From Paenibacillus sp. BIC5C1 (lineage in GTDB: Bacteria; Bacillota; Bacilli; Paenibacillales; Paenibacillaceae), in contig NZ_CP135922.1 of assembly GCF_032399705.1 (NCBI RefSeq), forward strand, positions 5,146,001 through 5,210,000: a stretch of DNA of 64,000 nt, written 5' to 3'. The notes under the pieces were generated by a model. That model saw only the letters and a list, made by a program, of their open reading frames with translations, was not told the DNA's origin and searched no databases. Shown here in pieces: positions 18,576-26,300 of this stretch. A program made the translations under genes and the position numbers. Numbering within the stretch: position 1 is the stretch's first letter; every line of letters begins with the position of its first letter.

Positions 18576-19532
18576 TTAAGACGACTGGAATCGCTTGATT
18601 CCTTCTTCTAGGTTATCAATCGTCCACTGAATGTGTTCCTTGTTATCGTATTGACGATACGGACACTCGATTCTCAGCGCCAGATCAAAGTACAGATCAT
18701 ATAAACTTCTTCTTTTTCGTTCGCTGTCTGTTGTAACTGCTCTTCCATATCCTTTGAGGAATCCTGGTGTATTATTAAAATGACTGAAGTAGTGCTCCAT
18801 CAGAGGATCTGCCCAGAGGGAACGTTCGAAATCGATAATGGCCGTGATTTGACCTGCCTCCACAAATACATTTCCATCCCACAAATCCCAATGTACAAGT
18901 ACAGGTTCTTTGACATCATCCAGCACACCTGATTTCTCTTGAATTAAACGCTCCAGTTCCTCATAACGAATCGAAAATTCCACACCCGCTGCTTTGCTAT
19001 CTGAGAGCATATCATCCATCAAATTCAGGAAAGCTTCTTTCCACGTCGCATAATGTGGTTTCTTTGAGGAAAAATACCCAAACTTCTCCCCTTTAATTTC
19101 ATTAATCCGGCGATTGTATACACCCAGCTGTTGCTCTATGGATTTCTGCCCTTCTGCACTGTACTGATCTTTGACTTTGTTATACGGCGTTCCTGGCATG
19201 TATTCCATAATAAAATATTCTGCCGGAACCAGGGTGAGCGATGGATCGTAGGCCAATACCCGGGGAACGGGTACATCCTGAAGTTCTGCCACAAGTCGTA
19301 GTGCCTCAACCTCAGCAACCATAACTTGCTGTTCACAGCGCATCAGCTTAATGCCATTAGAAGGAGCAATTTTGAGTACAACCTTCTGTCCGTCTTTCTT
19401 GGTGATAAAGTAAGCGTGGTTTGCCCAGCCGTCGATCATCTCTTTGTATTCTTGGATACCTGTGTTAAAGTGCTGCTGCACAATTCTGTCTAATTGTTCG
19501 GAAGTCAGCCTTGTTTTGTATATACTTTCCAT
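18576..19532 (-). CDS. APH/choline kinase-family phosphotransferase
   Basis: 318 residues when started at the ATG at 19532, behind GGGTGGGGTG; a TTG start 21 codons upstream is less likely. Kinase-fold motifs are HWDLWDGNVF (catalytic Asp and Asn, about residue 214) and IDFERSLW (metal-binding Asp). The N-lobe shows VVLKIAPSNG with the ATP lysine. The group includes aminoglycoside, choline, fructosamine and macrolide kinases; nothing here fixes the substrate. It is a single-gene unit. Confidence 0.85.
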   Translation of the reverse strand: MESIYKTRLTSEQLDRIVQQHFNTGIQEYKEMIDGWANHAYFITKKDGQKVVLKIAPSNGIKLMRCEQQVMVAEVEALRLVAELQDVPVPRVLAYDPSLTLVPAEYFIMEYMPGTPYNKVKDQYSAEGQKSIEQQLGVYNRRINEIKGEKFGYFSSKKPHYATWKEAFLNLMDDMLSDSKAAGVEFSIRYEELERLIQEKSGVLDDVKEPVLVHWDLWDGNVFVEAGQITAIIDFERSLWADPLMEHYFSHFNNTPGFLKGYGRAVTTDSERKRRSLYDLYFDLALRIECPYRQYDNKEHIQWTIDNLEEGIKRFQSS

Positions 19533-19663
19533 TCTACACCCCACCCGGAATTTAATTTTCAGGATTCTACTAATTAGAAAACGTTTTCCATCCAACTATT
19601 ATGGCTTCCTTTAATCCTACTGGCAATAACTTTTATTACATATAAAAAAACATTCTTATAGAC

Positions 19664-19700
19664 AAAGAACTGCCCTTATACATCATAAGGACAGTTCTTT
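19664..19700 (-). terminator. Terminator behind yqeM
   Basis: AAGAACTG-CCTTAT / ATAAGG-CAGTTCTT stem with one mismatch (A/C bulge) and a short loop, just after the methyltransferase stop codon on the minus strand. Confidence 0.75.
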
Positions 19701-19709
19701 ATCATACTC

Positions 19710-20480
19710 CTATTTCACGGCTACATAGAATAGACGCTGTGCGCCTTCTCCCGCCTCTTTCCACTCAAAATCAGCATATACACGGACATCTCTGAATCCG
19801 GCCTTCGTGAGCTCCAGCTTCATCCAGTCCGGATCATACGCACGCTGAACATGAACCTCTTCAAACCGTTGGTACATATCCTTGCCACTCTCAGCCACAC
19901 GTGAAAAGATACTTAGGTGATGCTCAATCTCACACCGATCATGATCCATATCACAGGTCCAAATATACGATACGGAGCGTTCGTCCAACACAAATGGTTG
20001 CTCCTCTTCGTATCGAATAAGGGTATTCGGATGATGTACATCGAACAGGAATGTGCCCTCCGGCTTTAGCATCTCGTAAGTACGCTGAAAGGTACGAACA
20101 ACATCCTCTTTTTCAAGCAGATAATTCACGCAATCACAGAACGATATCACCGAGTCCACAGGCTCCGGAACCCTCCAGTCCCGCATATCCTGCTGCACCC
20201 AGCGGACACTGCCTTCCCGATATAAGCGGTGGCCTTGAGGCGTGGCTTCCATTTTACTGCGTGCAACAGACAACATGTCCGCTGACAGGTCAATACCTGT
20301 AACTTCGAAGCCGGAGTTCACCAGCGGGATCGTAATTGAACCCGTGCCACAACCCAGTTCAGCCACACTTTTTGGCATGCCATGCCGTTCCCAAGCCGTT
20401 CTCGCAAACCTTATCCAGTCCGGATAAGGCATATCCTCCATTAATTCATCGTACACATAGGCAAATTTCCGGTAAGACAT
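19710..20480 (-). CDS. yqeM: YqeM-like SAM-dependent methyltransferase
   Basis: 256 residues from the ATG at 20480; a GTG three codons earlier is possible and neither has a strong ribosome site. The class I methyltransferase fold is clear: VAELGCGTGSITIPL (motif I), VTGIDLSADML (motif II) and FDSVISFCDCVNYLL-like motif IV. The N-terminus SYRKFAYVYDELM matches Bacillus YqeM, which also lies at the end of the yqeG-rsfS cluster. The substrate is unknown. A terminator upstream separates it from cvfB. Confidence 0.85.
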   Translation of the reverse strand: MSYRKFAYVYDELMEDMPYPDWIRFARTAWERHGMPKSVAELGCGTGSITIPLVNSGFEVTGIDLSADMLSVARSKMEATPQGHRLYREGSVRWVQQDMRDWRVPEPVDSVISFCDCVNYLLEKEDVVRTFQRTYEMLKPEGTFLFDVHHPNTLIRYEEEQPFVLDERSVSYIWTCDMDHDRCEIEHHLSIFSRVAESGKDMYQRFEEVHVQRAYDPDWMKLELTKAGFRDVRVYADFEWKEAGEGAQRLFYVAVK

Positions 20481-20527
20481 GTCAGGCACCGCACTTTCAA
20501 TTTCATTTTCGAATCTCTTTTGAACAA

Positions 20528-20572
20528 AAGAAAAAGCAGGGGCGTCCGGAGTTCACCCAGCCTTGCCCTGCC
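20528..20572 (-). terminator. Terminator between cvfB and yqeM
   Basis: Minus strand: GGCAGGGC pairs with GCCCCTGC (one bulge), followed by TTTTTCTTTT. Confidence 0.65.
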
Positions 20573-20618
20573 TTTACTTGTGAATTCAAGCACTTCCTTG
20601 ATCCATGATACCTGTTTG

Positions 20619-21524
20619 TTACTTGTCTTCGTTCTGATCCTGAGGTACAGACTCTGTCAGATAGGTCCAGTTTTCCTTTTGAGTTACCAGACCGTCCTTC
20701 ATCAGTTTGCCCAAGGCCCGCTTGAATGCGGATTTGCTGATACCAAAGCGCTGCTTGATGATGTCCGGTGGGGTTGCATCCGAATATGGCATGCCGCCCG
20801 TAGGGCGCTCTTTCATGAAAGCAAGTAGTTTGTCTGCATCTTCATTGCGACCAACCTCTTTGAGAGGAGACATCGCCAGATTGACACGTCCATCTTCACG
20901 TACCATGGTTACCCGGCATTTCACCTTTTCACCCAGACGCAGCATGCGGTTTCGTTCCGAAGAATGAATCATGCCGATAGCGCCAAATCCCAGCACTCCA
21001 CCTTCGACAAGTACAAACGTACCCATCTGAAGTGTCTTGTAGACTGTTGCTTCAACCCATTGATTGACCCACGAGGTTGGCGCATGGAAAGACAATGGTG
21101 CAAGCTCACGTTCTCCAGCCAATTTCGCCCGCAAACGTCCCTGCTTGTCATGTTCCATGATAACAAAGACTTCATCCCCCACCTGGGGACGCAGCTCTTC
21201 CAATTCAGACAGTTCACGAATCGGGAGCAGCAATTGCCGTCCAAGCCCCATTTCGAGGAAACAGCCGAGGCGTGGATGAATATCAGCCACAACCAGTCGT
21301 CCCATTTCGCCGAGTGTGAGATATGGTTTTTTCATGGTTGCCGCCAGGCGATCTTCCGTATCAAAGAACAGAAAGACCTCCAGCGTTTCTCCAATTTTAA
21401 CGTCACGTGTGAGCTCCGTATAGTGAAGCAGTACATCTTCCGATCCTGTCGTCAAAAAATAACCAAACGGAGACACTTCACGTGAAACCGGCAAGCTGAC
21501 GACTGTTCCTGCGATCAAACTCAT
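20619..21524 (-). CDS. cvfB: CvfB-like S1-domain RNA-binding protein
   Basis: 301 residues. The order is three S1/OB-type modules (about residues 1-60, 65-135 and 145-220, the last with FGAIGMIHSSERNRML...KVKCRVTMVREDGRVNLAM) followed by a C-terminal winged helix (FGISKSAFKRALGKLMKDGL). This is the CvfB/YitL architecture; CvfB binds RNA and affects virulence gene expression in Staphylococcus. It is coupled to rsfS by a four-base ATGA overlap, a placement not found in Bacillus subtilis. Confidence 0.88.
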   Translation of the reverse strand: MSLIAGTVVSLPVSREVSPFGYFLTTGSEDVLLHYTELTRDVKIGETLEVFLFFDTEDRLAATMKKPYLTLGEMGRLVVADIHPRLGCFLEMGLGRQLLLPIRELSELEELRPQVGDEVFVIMEHDKQGRLRAKLAGERELAPLSFHAPTSWVNQWVEATVYKTLQMGTFVLVEGGVLGFGAIGMIHSSERNRMLRLGEKVKCRVTMVREDGRVNLAMSPLKEVGRNEDADKLLAFMKERPTGGMPYSDATPPDIIKQRFGISKSAFKRALGKLMKDGLVTQKENWTYLTESVPQDQNEDK

Positions 21525-21868
21525 ACCGTTTCCACCACTTTGGCATCAGACCACAGACGCTCAATGTTGTAATACTCACGCTCATCGCGGTGGAAGATAT
21601 GAACAACCACATCGCCCATATCCATCAATACCCAACGTGCCGAATCCATACCTTCGATGCCTTTGATGTTCACGCCGGCTGCATGCGCCTGTTTGCGAAT
21701 CTCTGTTGCAATCGCCTGTACCTGAGTATCCGAATTCCCGTGACAGATAACAAAATAGTCTGCTACCAGTGAAATACCAATCAGATCCAGCGCTACAATG
21801 TTGGATGCCTTTTTATCGTCAGCGGCCGCAACCGCCATATTCATAAGTTCTTTCGATGATATTGTCAT
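21521..21868 (-). CDS. rsfS: Ribosomal silencing factor RsfS
   Basis: 115 residues from the ATG at 21868, which has GGAGG seven bases upstream. The family core is seen as VALDLIGISLVADYFVICHGNSD and ARWVLMDMGDVVVHIFH. RsfS binds uL14 on the 50S subunit and blocks joining with 30S when nutrients are low. It follows yqeK as in Bacillus (yqeL). Confidence 0.96.
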   Translation of the reverse strand: MTISSKELMNMAVAAADDKKASNIVALDLIGISLVADYFVICHGNSDTQVQAIATEIRKQAHAAGVNIKGIEGMDSARWVLMDMGDVVVHIFHRDEREYYNIERLWSDAKVVETV

Positions 21869-21890
21869 GAACCAACCTCCATAATCTAAT

Positions 21891-22457
21891 CTATAAATGT
21901 GCAATCAAATCATTTCGCGACAACATGGTCAAAGGATAAATAACACGGCGCTGCGAGATCAATAAGCTGATCGTCGAGTCGAAACCGGCAATTAAACCTT
22001 CTTCCAGACTGTGCTCAGCCTGTTCGCGAATATGATTCACTCCCGGAAAGTCTCTTCCCGGTTCAATATAATCCGCAAGACATACCACCTTATCCAGCAA
22101 GCTCATGCCTACTCGACCTGAGGTATGCCAACGAATAGCATTAATAATTTCGTCATCATTAATGCCATAGTCACGCTCGGCAACAAAAGCACCCACTTCG
22201 GAATGCCAGAGCTGCTTGTCATGCTGCAAAAGTTCTTGATTCAATCCATTATCACGGATGACCGCTTCCATCTCGGATACAGGCCAATACTTGGCCACAT
22301 CATGCAAGATTGCTGCCAGATCCGCTTTTACAGGATCAGCACCATATTTTTCAGCCAACATCACTGCCGACTCCATGACACCCAGCGTATGCTTCCAACG
22401 CTTCTCCGGCATTTGACCGGAAACTGCGCGGATCAGTTCGTCACGGCTTAGTCCCAT
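21891..22457 (-). CDS. yqeK: YqeK, HD-domain diadenosine tetraphosphatase
   Basis: 188 residues. Metal-binding HD motifs are seen: RWKHTLGVMESA, ILHDVAKYWP (HD) and VCLADYIEPGRDF (distal Asp). The YqeK family hydrolyses Ap4A symmetrically to ADP. The gene overlaps the end of nadD by 17 bases and has AAGGAGCGG before its ATG, so it is part of the same operon. Confidence 0.93.
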   Translation of the reverse strand: MGLSRDELIRAVSGQMPEKRWKHTLGVMESAVMLAEKYGADPVKADLAAILHDVAKYWPVSEMEAVIRDNGLNQELLQHDKQLWHSEVGAFVAERDYGINDDEIINAIRWHTSGRVGMSLLDKVVCLADYIEPGRDFPGVNHIREQAEHSLEEGLIAGFDSTISLLISQRRVIYPLTMLSRNDLIAHL

Positions 22458-23031
22458 ATAAACCGCTCCTTACAATGTATTGGTGCACCTCATCAGGAAT
22501 CATGAAACGTACCGAATGACCTTTGGCAAGACGTCTGCGTACGGCTGTCGATGAAATATCGACCAAGGGCATCTCGGCCAGCAGGACCCGATCCTGTAAT
22601 TCGTCTGGTAGATCATCCAGATGTAACTGGAAGCCTGGTCGACCAACCCCGATAAAGGTTAGGCGTTCTGCAAGTTCTTCAATCTGCTCCCATTTGGGAA
22701 GATAGTTCACCATATCCGCCCCGATAATGAAATAAAACTCATGTTCAGGATGGCGACGCCACAGTTCCTTCATCGTATCAATGGTATAAGACACTCCGCC
22801 AAGTTCCATCTCAATACCCAGCACCTCATATTGCTGCACACCTTTCACAGCCGCTTCCGTCATATCGAGACGTTGCTGTCCCGAAGCTCCGGCGCCGCGT
22901 TTGTGAGGTGGAACATGGGAAGGCATGAACCAGATCTCATCCAGTGCATGCGAATCCCTTGCCGCTTCAGCTGCCAGGAGGTGTCCCATGTGGATCGGAT
23001 CAAACGTACCACCCATGATACCGATCTTCAC
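22441..23031 (-). CDS. nadD: Nicotinate-nucleotide adenylyltransferase
   Basis: 196 residues from the GTG at 23031, ten bases after AGGGAG; a GTG at 23040 is only one base from that site. The start gives MKIGIMGGTFDPIHMGHL, matching NadD N-termini, with the T/HxGH nucleotide-binding motif. The C-terminal ISSTAVRRRLAKG motif is intact. It adenylates nicotinate mononucleotide in NAD synthesis. Confidence 0.95.
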   Translation of the reverse strand: MKIGIMGGTFDPIHMGHLLAAEAARDSHALDEIWFMPSHVPPHKRGAGASGQQRLDMTEAAVKGVQQYEVLGIEMELGGVSYTIDTMKELWRRHPEHEFYFIIGADMVNYLPKWEQIEELAERLTFIGVGRPGFQLHLDDLPDELQDRVLLAEMPLVDISSTAVRRRLAKGHSVRFMIPDEVHQYIVRSGLYGTKP

Positions 23032-23046
23032 CCGCGTCACACTCCC

Positions 23047-23340
23047 TTATCTAGGTAGTTCGATTTGTTTGTTATCGCGCGATTCTTTGTACAGGATGAT
23101 TGTGTTACCGATGACTTGTACAAGCTCACTACCCGTTTCACGGGCAACTTCTTCGGCCATCTCTTTTCTGTCCTCGTCATTGTTGTTGAGCACTTGCACT
23201 TTCATCAATTCGCGCTTCTCAATCGCATCTTCGATGTGACGGAACAGGTGCTCATTCGTTCCCCCTTTGCCGATTTGAAATACAGGGGTCAGATGATGTG
23301 CCTGTGAACGCAAAAAGCGCTTTTGTTTACCGTTTAACAT
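23047..23340 (-). CDS. yhbY: YhbY-family RNA-binding protein (CRM domain)
   Basis: 97 residues from the ATG at 23340 with AAGGAGTATGGAG upstream. The start MLNGKQKRFLRSQAHHL and the core FQIGKGGTNEHLFRHIEDAIEKRELMKV carry the GxxG loop of the CRM/KH-like fold. Members associate with pre-50S ribosomal particles. It lies six to fifteen bases before nadD. Confidence 0.95.
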   Translation of the reverse strand: MLNGKQKRFLRSQAHHLTPVFQIGKGGTNEHLFRHIEDAIEKRELMKVQVLNNNDEDRKEMAEEVARETGSELVQVIGNTIILYKESRDNKQIELPR

Positions 23341-23618
23341 GAATACTCCATACTCCTTATGGTGAGCAAGCCTCAGCAACAGCACAATGACTGTCGGGGC
23401 CTGACCGTTCAATTATATTTTTACATTCATAAAACGAACTAACAAAGTTTACACAGTGTGACTACGATTGCAGTACCATCTTACGATCGCTGTTATCCCC
23501 AGATTTCTTCATTTCATTTTTATAAAGGGGAAATCCGGTGATAAAGGCGAGCACTTCGTTTCTTCAGATTGCTTCTGCACTCTTCGTCATCGTGTAATCT
23601 TGATTTCATTTTACAATA

Positions 23619-24482
23619 TTAAAAACTGTCTAACACAGCAGGCCGCATCGTCTCCACGGGCGCCGGGATGCCGAGCCAGTGCTCGAAGGCTACGGCGCCC
23701 TGGTATATAAACATACCCAGGCCACCATGCACAGTACATCCACGCTCCCTTGACTCGCGAAGCAGACGTGTTTCCAGCGGATTGTAGATCAGGTCGCTTA
23801 CTGCTGCGCCTGCTCGAATGAGTGCAGGGTCGACAGGTACGTCATCTACATGCGGATGCATGCCTGCGGCCGTCGTGTTAATCACGATATCTGCCGAAGC
23901 CAGTACCGCAGCAGCCTCTTCCATTCCACTACCCGTGATGTCGCCCAGTCCATGAGCCCGCAGATCGGAAGCAAGGGCAACGGCTCTGTCGGCTGTACGG
24001 TTAAGAATACTAATCTGTGCAGGCTTTTCCAAGGCAAGGGCGTATATCACACCTCTCGCTGCTCCGCCAGCCCCCAGAACAGCAATACGTTTACCAGCGA
24101 GTTCCGGAACAGCTTCTTCCTTCAAGGAACGCACATAACCGATGCCATCCGTATTGTACCCTGTCAGCTTGCCTTCTTCATTGACAATAGTGTTCACCGC
24201 GCCAATCAGGCGTGCACTTTCATCAATGACATCCAGATACTGCATGACCTGTTCTTTGTGCGGAATGGTTACATTCACACCACGATACCCCAGCGCCACA
24301 ATGCCTCGAATGGCTGATTCCAACTGCTCGGGACGAACATGCAGTGGCATATACATTCCATTCACTCCTGCAGCCTGCAGAGCCGCATTATGCATGGCAG
24401 GCGATTTGGAATGTGCAATGGGATCACCCATGACGCCAAGCAGGACAGGCAGTGAAGGATTTGTTTTTTTCTGTTCCGACAT
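23619..24482 (-). CDS. aroE: Shikimate dehydrogenase
   Basis: 287 residues. The substrate domain shows GDPIAHSKSPAMHNAA and the catalytic lysine in NVTIPHKEQVM; the NADP domain has VLGAGGAARGVIYAL and NRT. Reduces 3-dehydroshikimate to shikimate. Ribosome site GGAGG at proper distance. A 278-bp gap without an evident gene separates it from yhbY; a TATAAT hexamer there suggests a possible second promoter. Confidence 0.97.
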   Translation of the reverse strand: MSEQKKTNPSLPVLLGVMGDPIAHSKSPAMHNAALQAAGVNGMYMPLHVRPEQLESAIRGIVALGYRGVNVTIPHKEQVMQYLDVIDESARLIGAVNTIVNEEGKLTGYNTDGIGYVRSLKEEAVPELAGKRIAVLGAGGAARGVIYALALEKPAQISILNRTADRAVALASDLRAHGLGDITGSGMEEAAAVLASADIVINTTAAGMHPHVDDVPVDPALIRAGAAVSDLIYNPLETRLLRESRERGCTVHGGLGMFIYQGAVAFEHWLGIPAPVETMRPAVLDSF

Positions 24483-24523
24483 ACTTCCGCCTCCGATCTG
24501 ATGGAAATACTGCTGTGATTACA

Positions 24524-25651
24524 TTAGATCAAGGATGGGCGGATCAGTACACGAATACCTTTTGGAGCATGAACAGCTACAAGGGCCCCATTCTCACCGT
24601 TAACCTTAATCCAGCCCAGTCCGGAAATGAATACATCCGACTGGCTGCCACGTTTGATTCGGAATTCATGTCTGGTCCATTCAGGCATATCTGCTGCATC
24701 TTCACGCGTTGGTGGAGACAGCAACTCACCCAGATGGTCACGATACAAATCGTCTGCACGTTCCAGCTTCGTCCGGTGAATATCAAGCGCAGTGCTGATA
24801 AAACAAGTGAAGGACTGACGATCTCCCTCCACAAAGTCAAAACGAGCCATACCGCCAAAGAACAGCGTCTGACCAGAATTCAATTGATAAACGGCCGGTT
24901 TAAGTGGTTTCTCTGGCATAATGGCAGCCAGATCTTTGCGGGATACAATCTCACTGAAACGCCAAGGGTATACAATTCCCGGTGTATCAATAATAGCTTT
25001 TCCATCGTCCAGCGGAATATTAACCATATCCAACGTTGTCCCCGGGTAACGTGATGTTGTGAGCTCCTGCTCGAGATCACTGTAGTCCCGAATCAGACGG
25101 TTAATCAGTGTGGATTTGCCCACATTGGTACCACCAACCACGTATACGTCACGATCTCCACGATACGTGCCTACAAGCTCAAGCAGTCGGTCGAAGCCCT
25201 GATTTTGCTTTGCACTGCACAGAACGACATCTACCGTACGCAAACCTTGTTCTTTGGCCTGTTTTTGCACCCAGTTGCGAACCTTGTTCCAGTTGGTTAC
25301 TTTTGGAAGCAAGTCCGTTTTGTTCACGGCAAGCAATACTGGATTGTTGCCTACAAAACGCTGCAAACCAGAGATGATACTGCCATCAAAGTCAAACAGA
25401 TCAACGATATGGATGACAAGTGCATCCTTATCCCCGATTTTGCTCAGCAGGGCCAAGAACTCGTCCTGGTCCACTGTAACGGATGATGACTCATTGTAAT
25501 TTTTGATACGGAAACAACGCTGGCAAATGACGGGTTCACGATCCAACGCTTTTTCGGGGATGAATCCTGGTAATTCCGGGTTTTCCGTTTGCAGATGCAC
25601 TCCGCATCCGCTGCACCTTACGGCAATATTGCCGTTATGCGGTTCTGTCAT
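24524..25651 (-). CDS. yqeH: YqeH, circularly permuted ribosome-assembly GTPase
   Basis: 375 residues. An N-terminal treble-clef zinc site (CSGCG...CQRCF) is followed by a G domain in permuted order: NKTDLLPK (G4), CSAK (G5), GGTNVGKSTL (G1), GTTLDM (G2), DTPG (G3). YqeH acts in 30S subunit maturation. The start overlaps the end of yqeG by four bases (ATGA). Confidence 0.96.
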   Translation of the reverse strand: MTEPHNGNIAVRCSGCGVHLQTENPELPGFIPEKALDREPVICQRCFRIKNYNESSSVTVDQDEFLALLSKIGDKDALVIHIVDLFDFDGSIISGLQRFVGNNPVLLAVNKTDLLPKVTNWNKVRNWVQKQAKEQGLRTVDVVLCSAKQNQGFDRLLELVGTYRGDRDVYVVGGTNVGKSTLINRLIRDYSDLEQELTTSRYPGTTLDMVNIPLDDGKAIIDTPGIVYPWRFSEIVSRKDLAAIMPEKPLKPAVYQLNSGQTLFFGGMARFDFVEGDRQSFTCFISTALDIHRTKLERADDLYRDHLGELLSPPTREDAADMPEWTRHEFRIKRGSQSDVFISGLGWIKVNGENGALVAVHAPKGIRVLIRPSLI

Positions 25652-26175
25652 TTCTTCTTATCCTCCTCAAGCCATAAGCCTTTCTTGCGCAAACTCGTTA
25701 GAGCAATCCGTTCCACGCGCCGATTGAAGCGGGTCATGAAGCCTTCATCTCCGATGGAGATCGGCAACACCAGAACCGTATAGAGTCCCAGTCGATTACC
25801 TCCAAAGACATCTGTAAGCATCTGATCGCCTACGACAATCGTTTTTTCAGGAGTTAACTCCATCATCTTCATTGCTCTACGAAACGGAACATTCGATGGT
25901 TTGCGTGCACTATGCACAAACTGGATATCCAGTGGCGTCGCAAACAGGGATACACGATTCAAATTGTTATTGGACACAATCATGAGCTGGAAACCAGCCT
26001 CTTTGACACGTGCGAACCACTCGATCAGTTCGGGCGTGGCATCAGGAGCTTTGGCCCCAACGAGTGTATTGTCCAGATCAGTTATAATTCCACGGTAGCC
26101 TTGAGCGTATAGCTCTTCCAGATTAATGTCAAAAACCGTGTCTACACGCAGCTTGGGCATTAATATTTCAAACAA
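25648..26175 (-). CDS. yqeG: YqeG family HAD-type phosphatase
   Basis: 175 residues from a TTG at 26175, chosen because GAGGTGA lies eight bases upstream and the result (xFEILMPKLRVD) fits the family; a GTG at 26202 is the alternative. HAD motifs: GIITDLDNTLVG (nucleophile Asp), VSNNN, and VVGDQMLTDVFGGNRLG. Substrate unknown in bacteria. First gene of the yqeG-yqeH-aroE operon. Confidence 0.92.
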   Translation of the reverse strand: MFEILMPKLRVDTVFDINLEELYAQGYRGIITDLDNTLVGAKAPDATPELIEWFARVKEAGFQLMIVSNNNLNRVSLFATPLDIQFVHSARKPSNVPFRRAMKMMELTPEKTIVVGDQMLTDVFGGNRLGLYTVLVLPISIGDEGFMTRFNRRVERIALTSLRKKGLWLEEDKKK

Positions 26176-26263
26176 AGAAGTCACCTCAGTTTCATACGAC
26201 ACACTATATCACAAATCCGTCTTTCCTGAAAATGCATACAGCGCCTGATGGCATAGGAAAAAA

Positions 26264-26300
26264 GGAAAAACGGGACGGGCGACATTACGCCCGTTCCGCT
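26264..26300 (-). terminator. Terminator overlapping the end of the transglutaminase gene
   Basis: Minus strand: CGGAACGGGCG - TAATGT - CGCCCGTCCCG followed by TTTTTCC. The stop codon TAA lies in the hairpin loop, so the last four codons of the gene form the ascending arm. Confidence 0.8.

Noticed and set aside
23341-23618. A hidden small gene in the yhbY-aroE gap
   Set aside because: The in-frame extension of yhbY has no ribosome site and no other frame with a start and good composition was found; only a TATAAT hexamer stands out.
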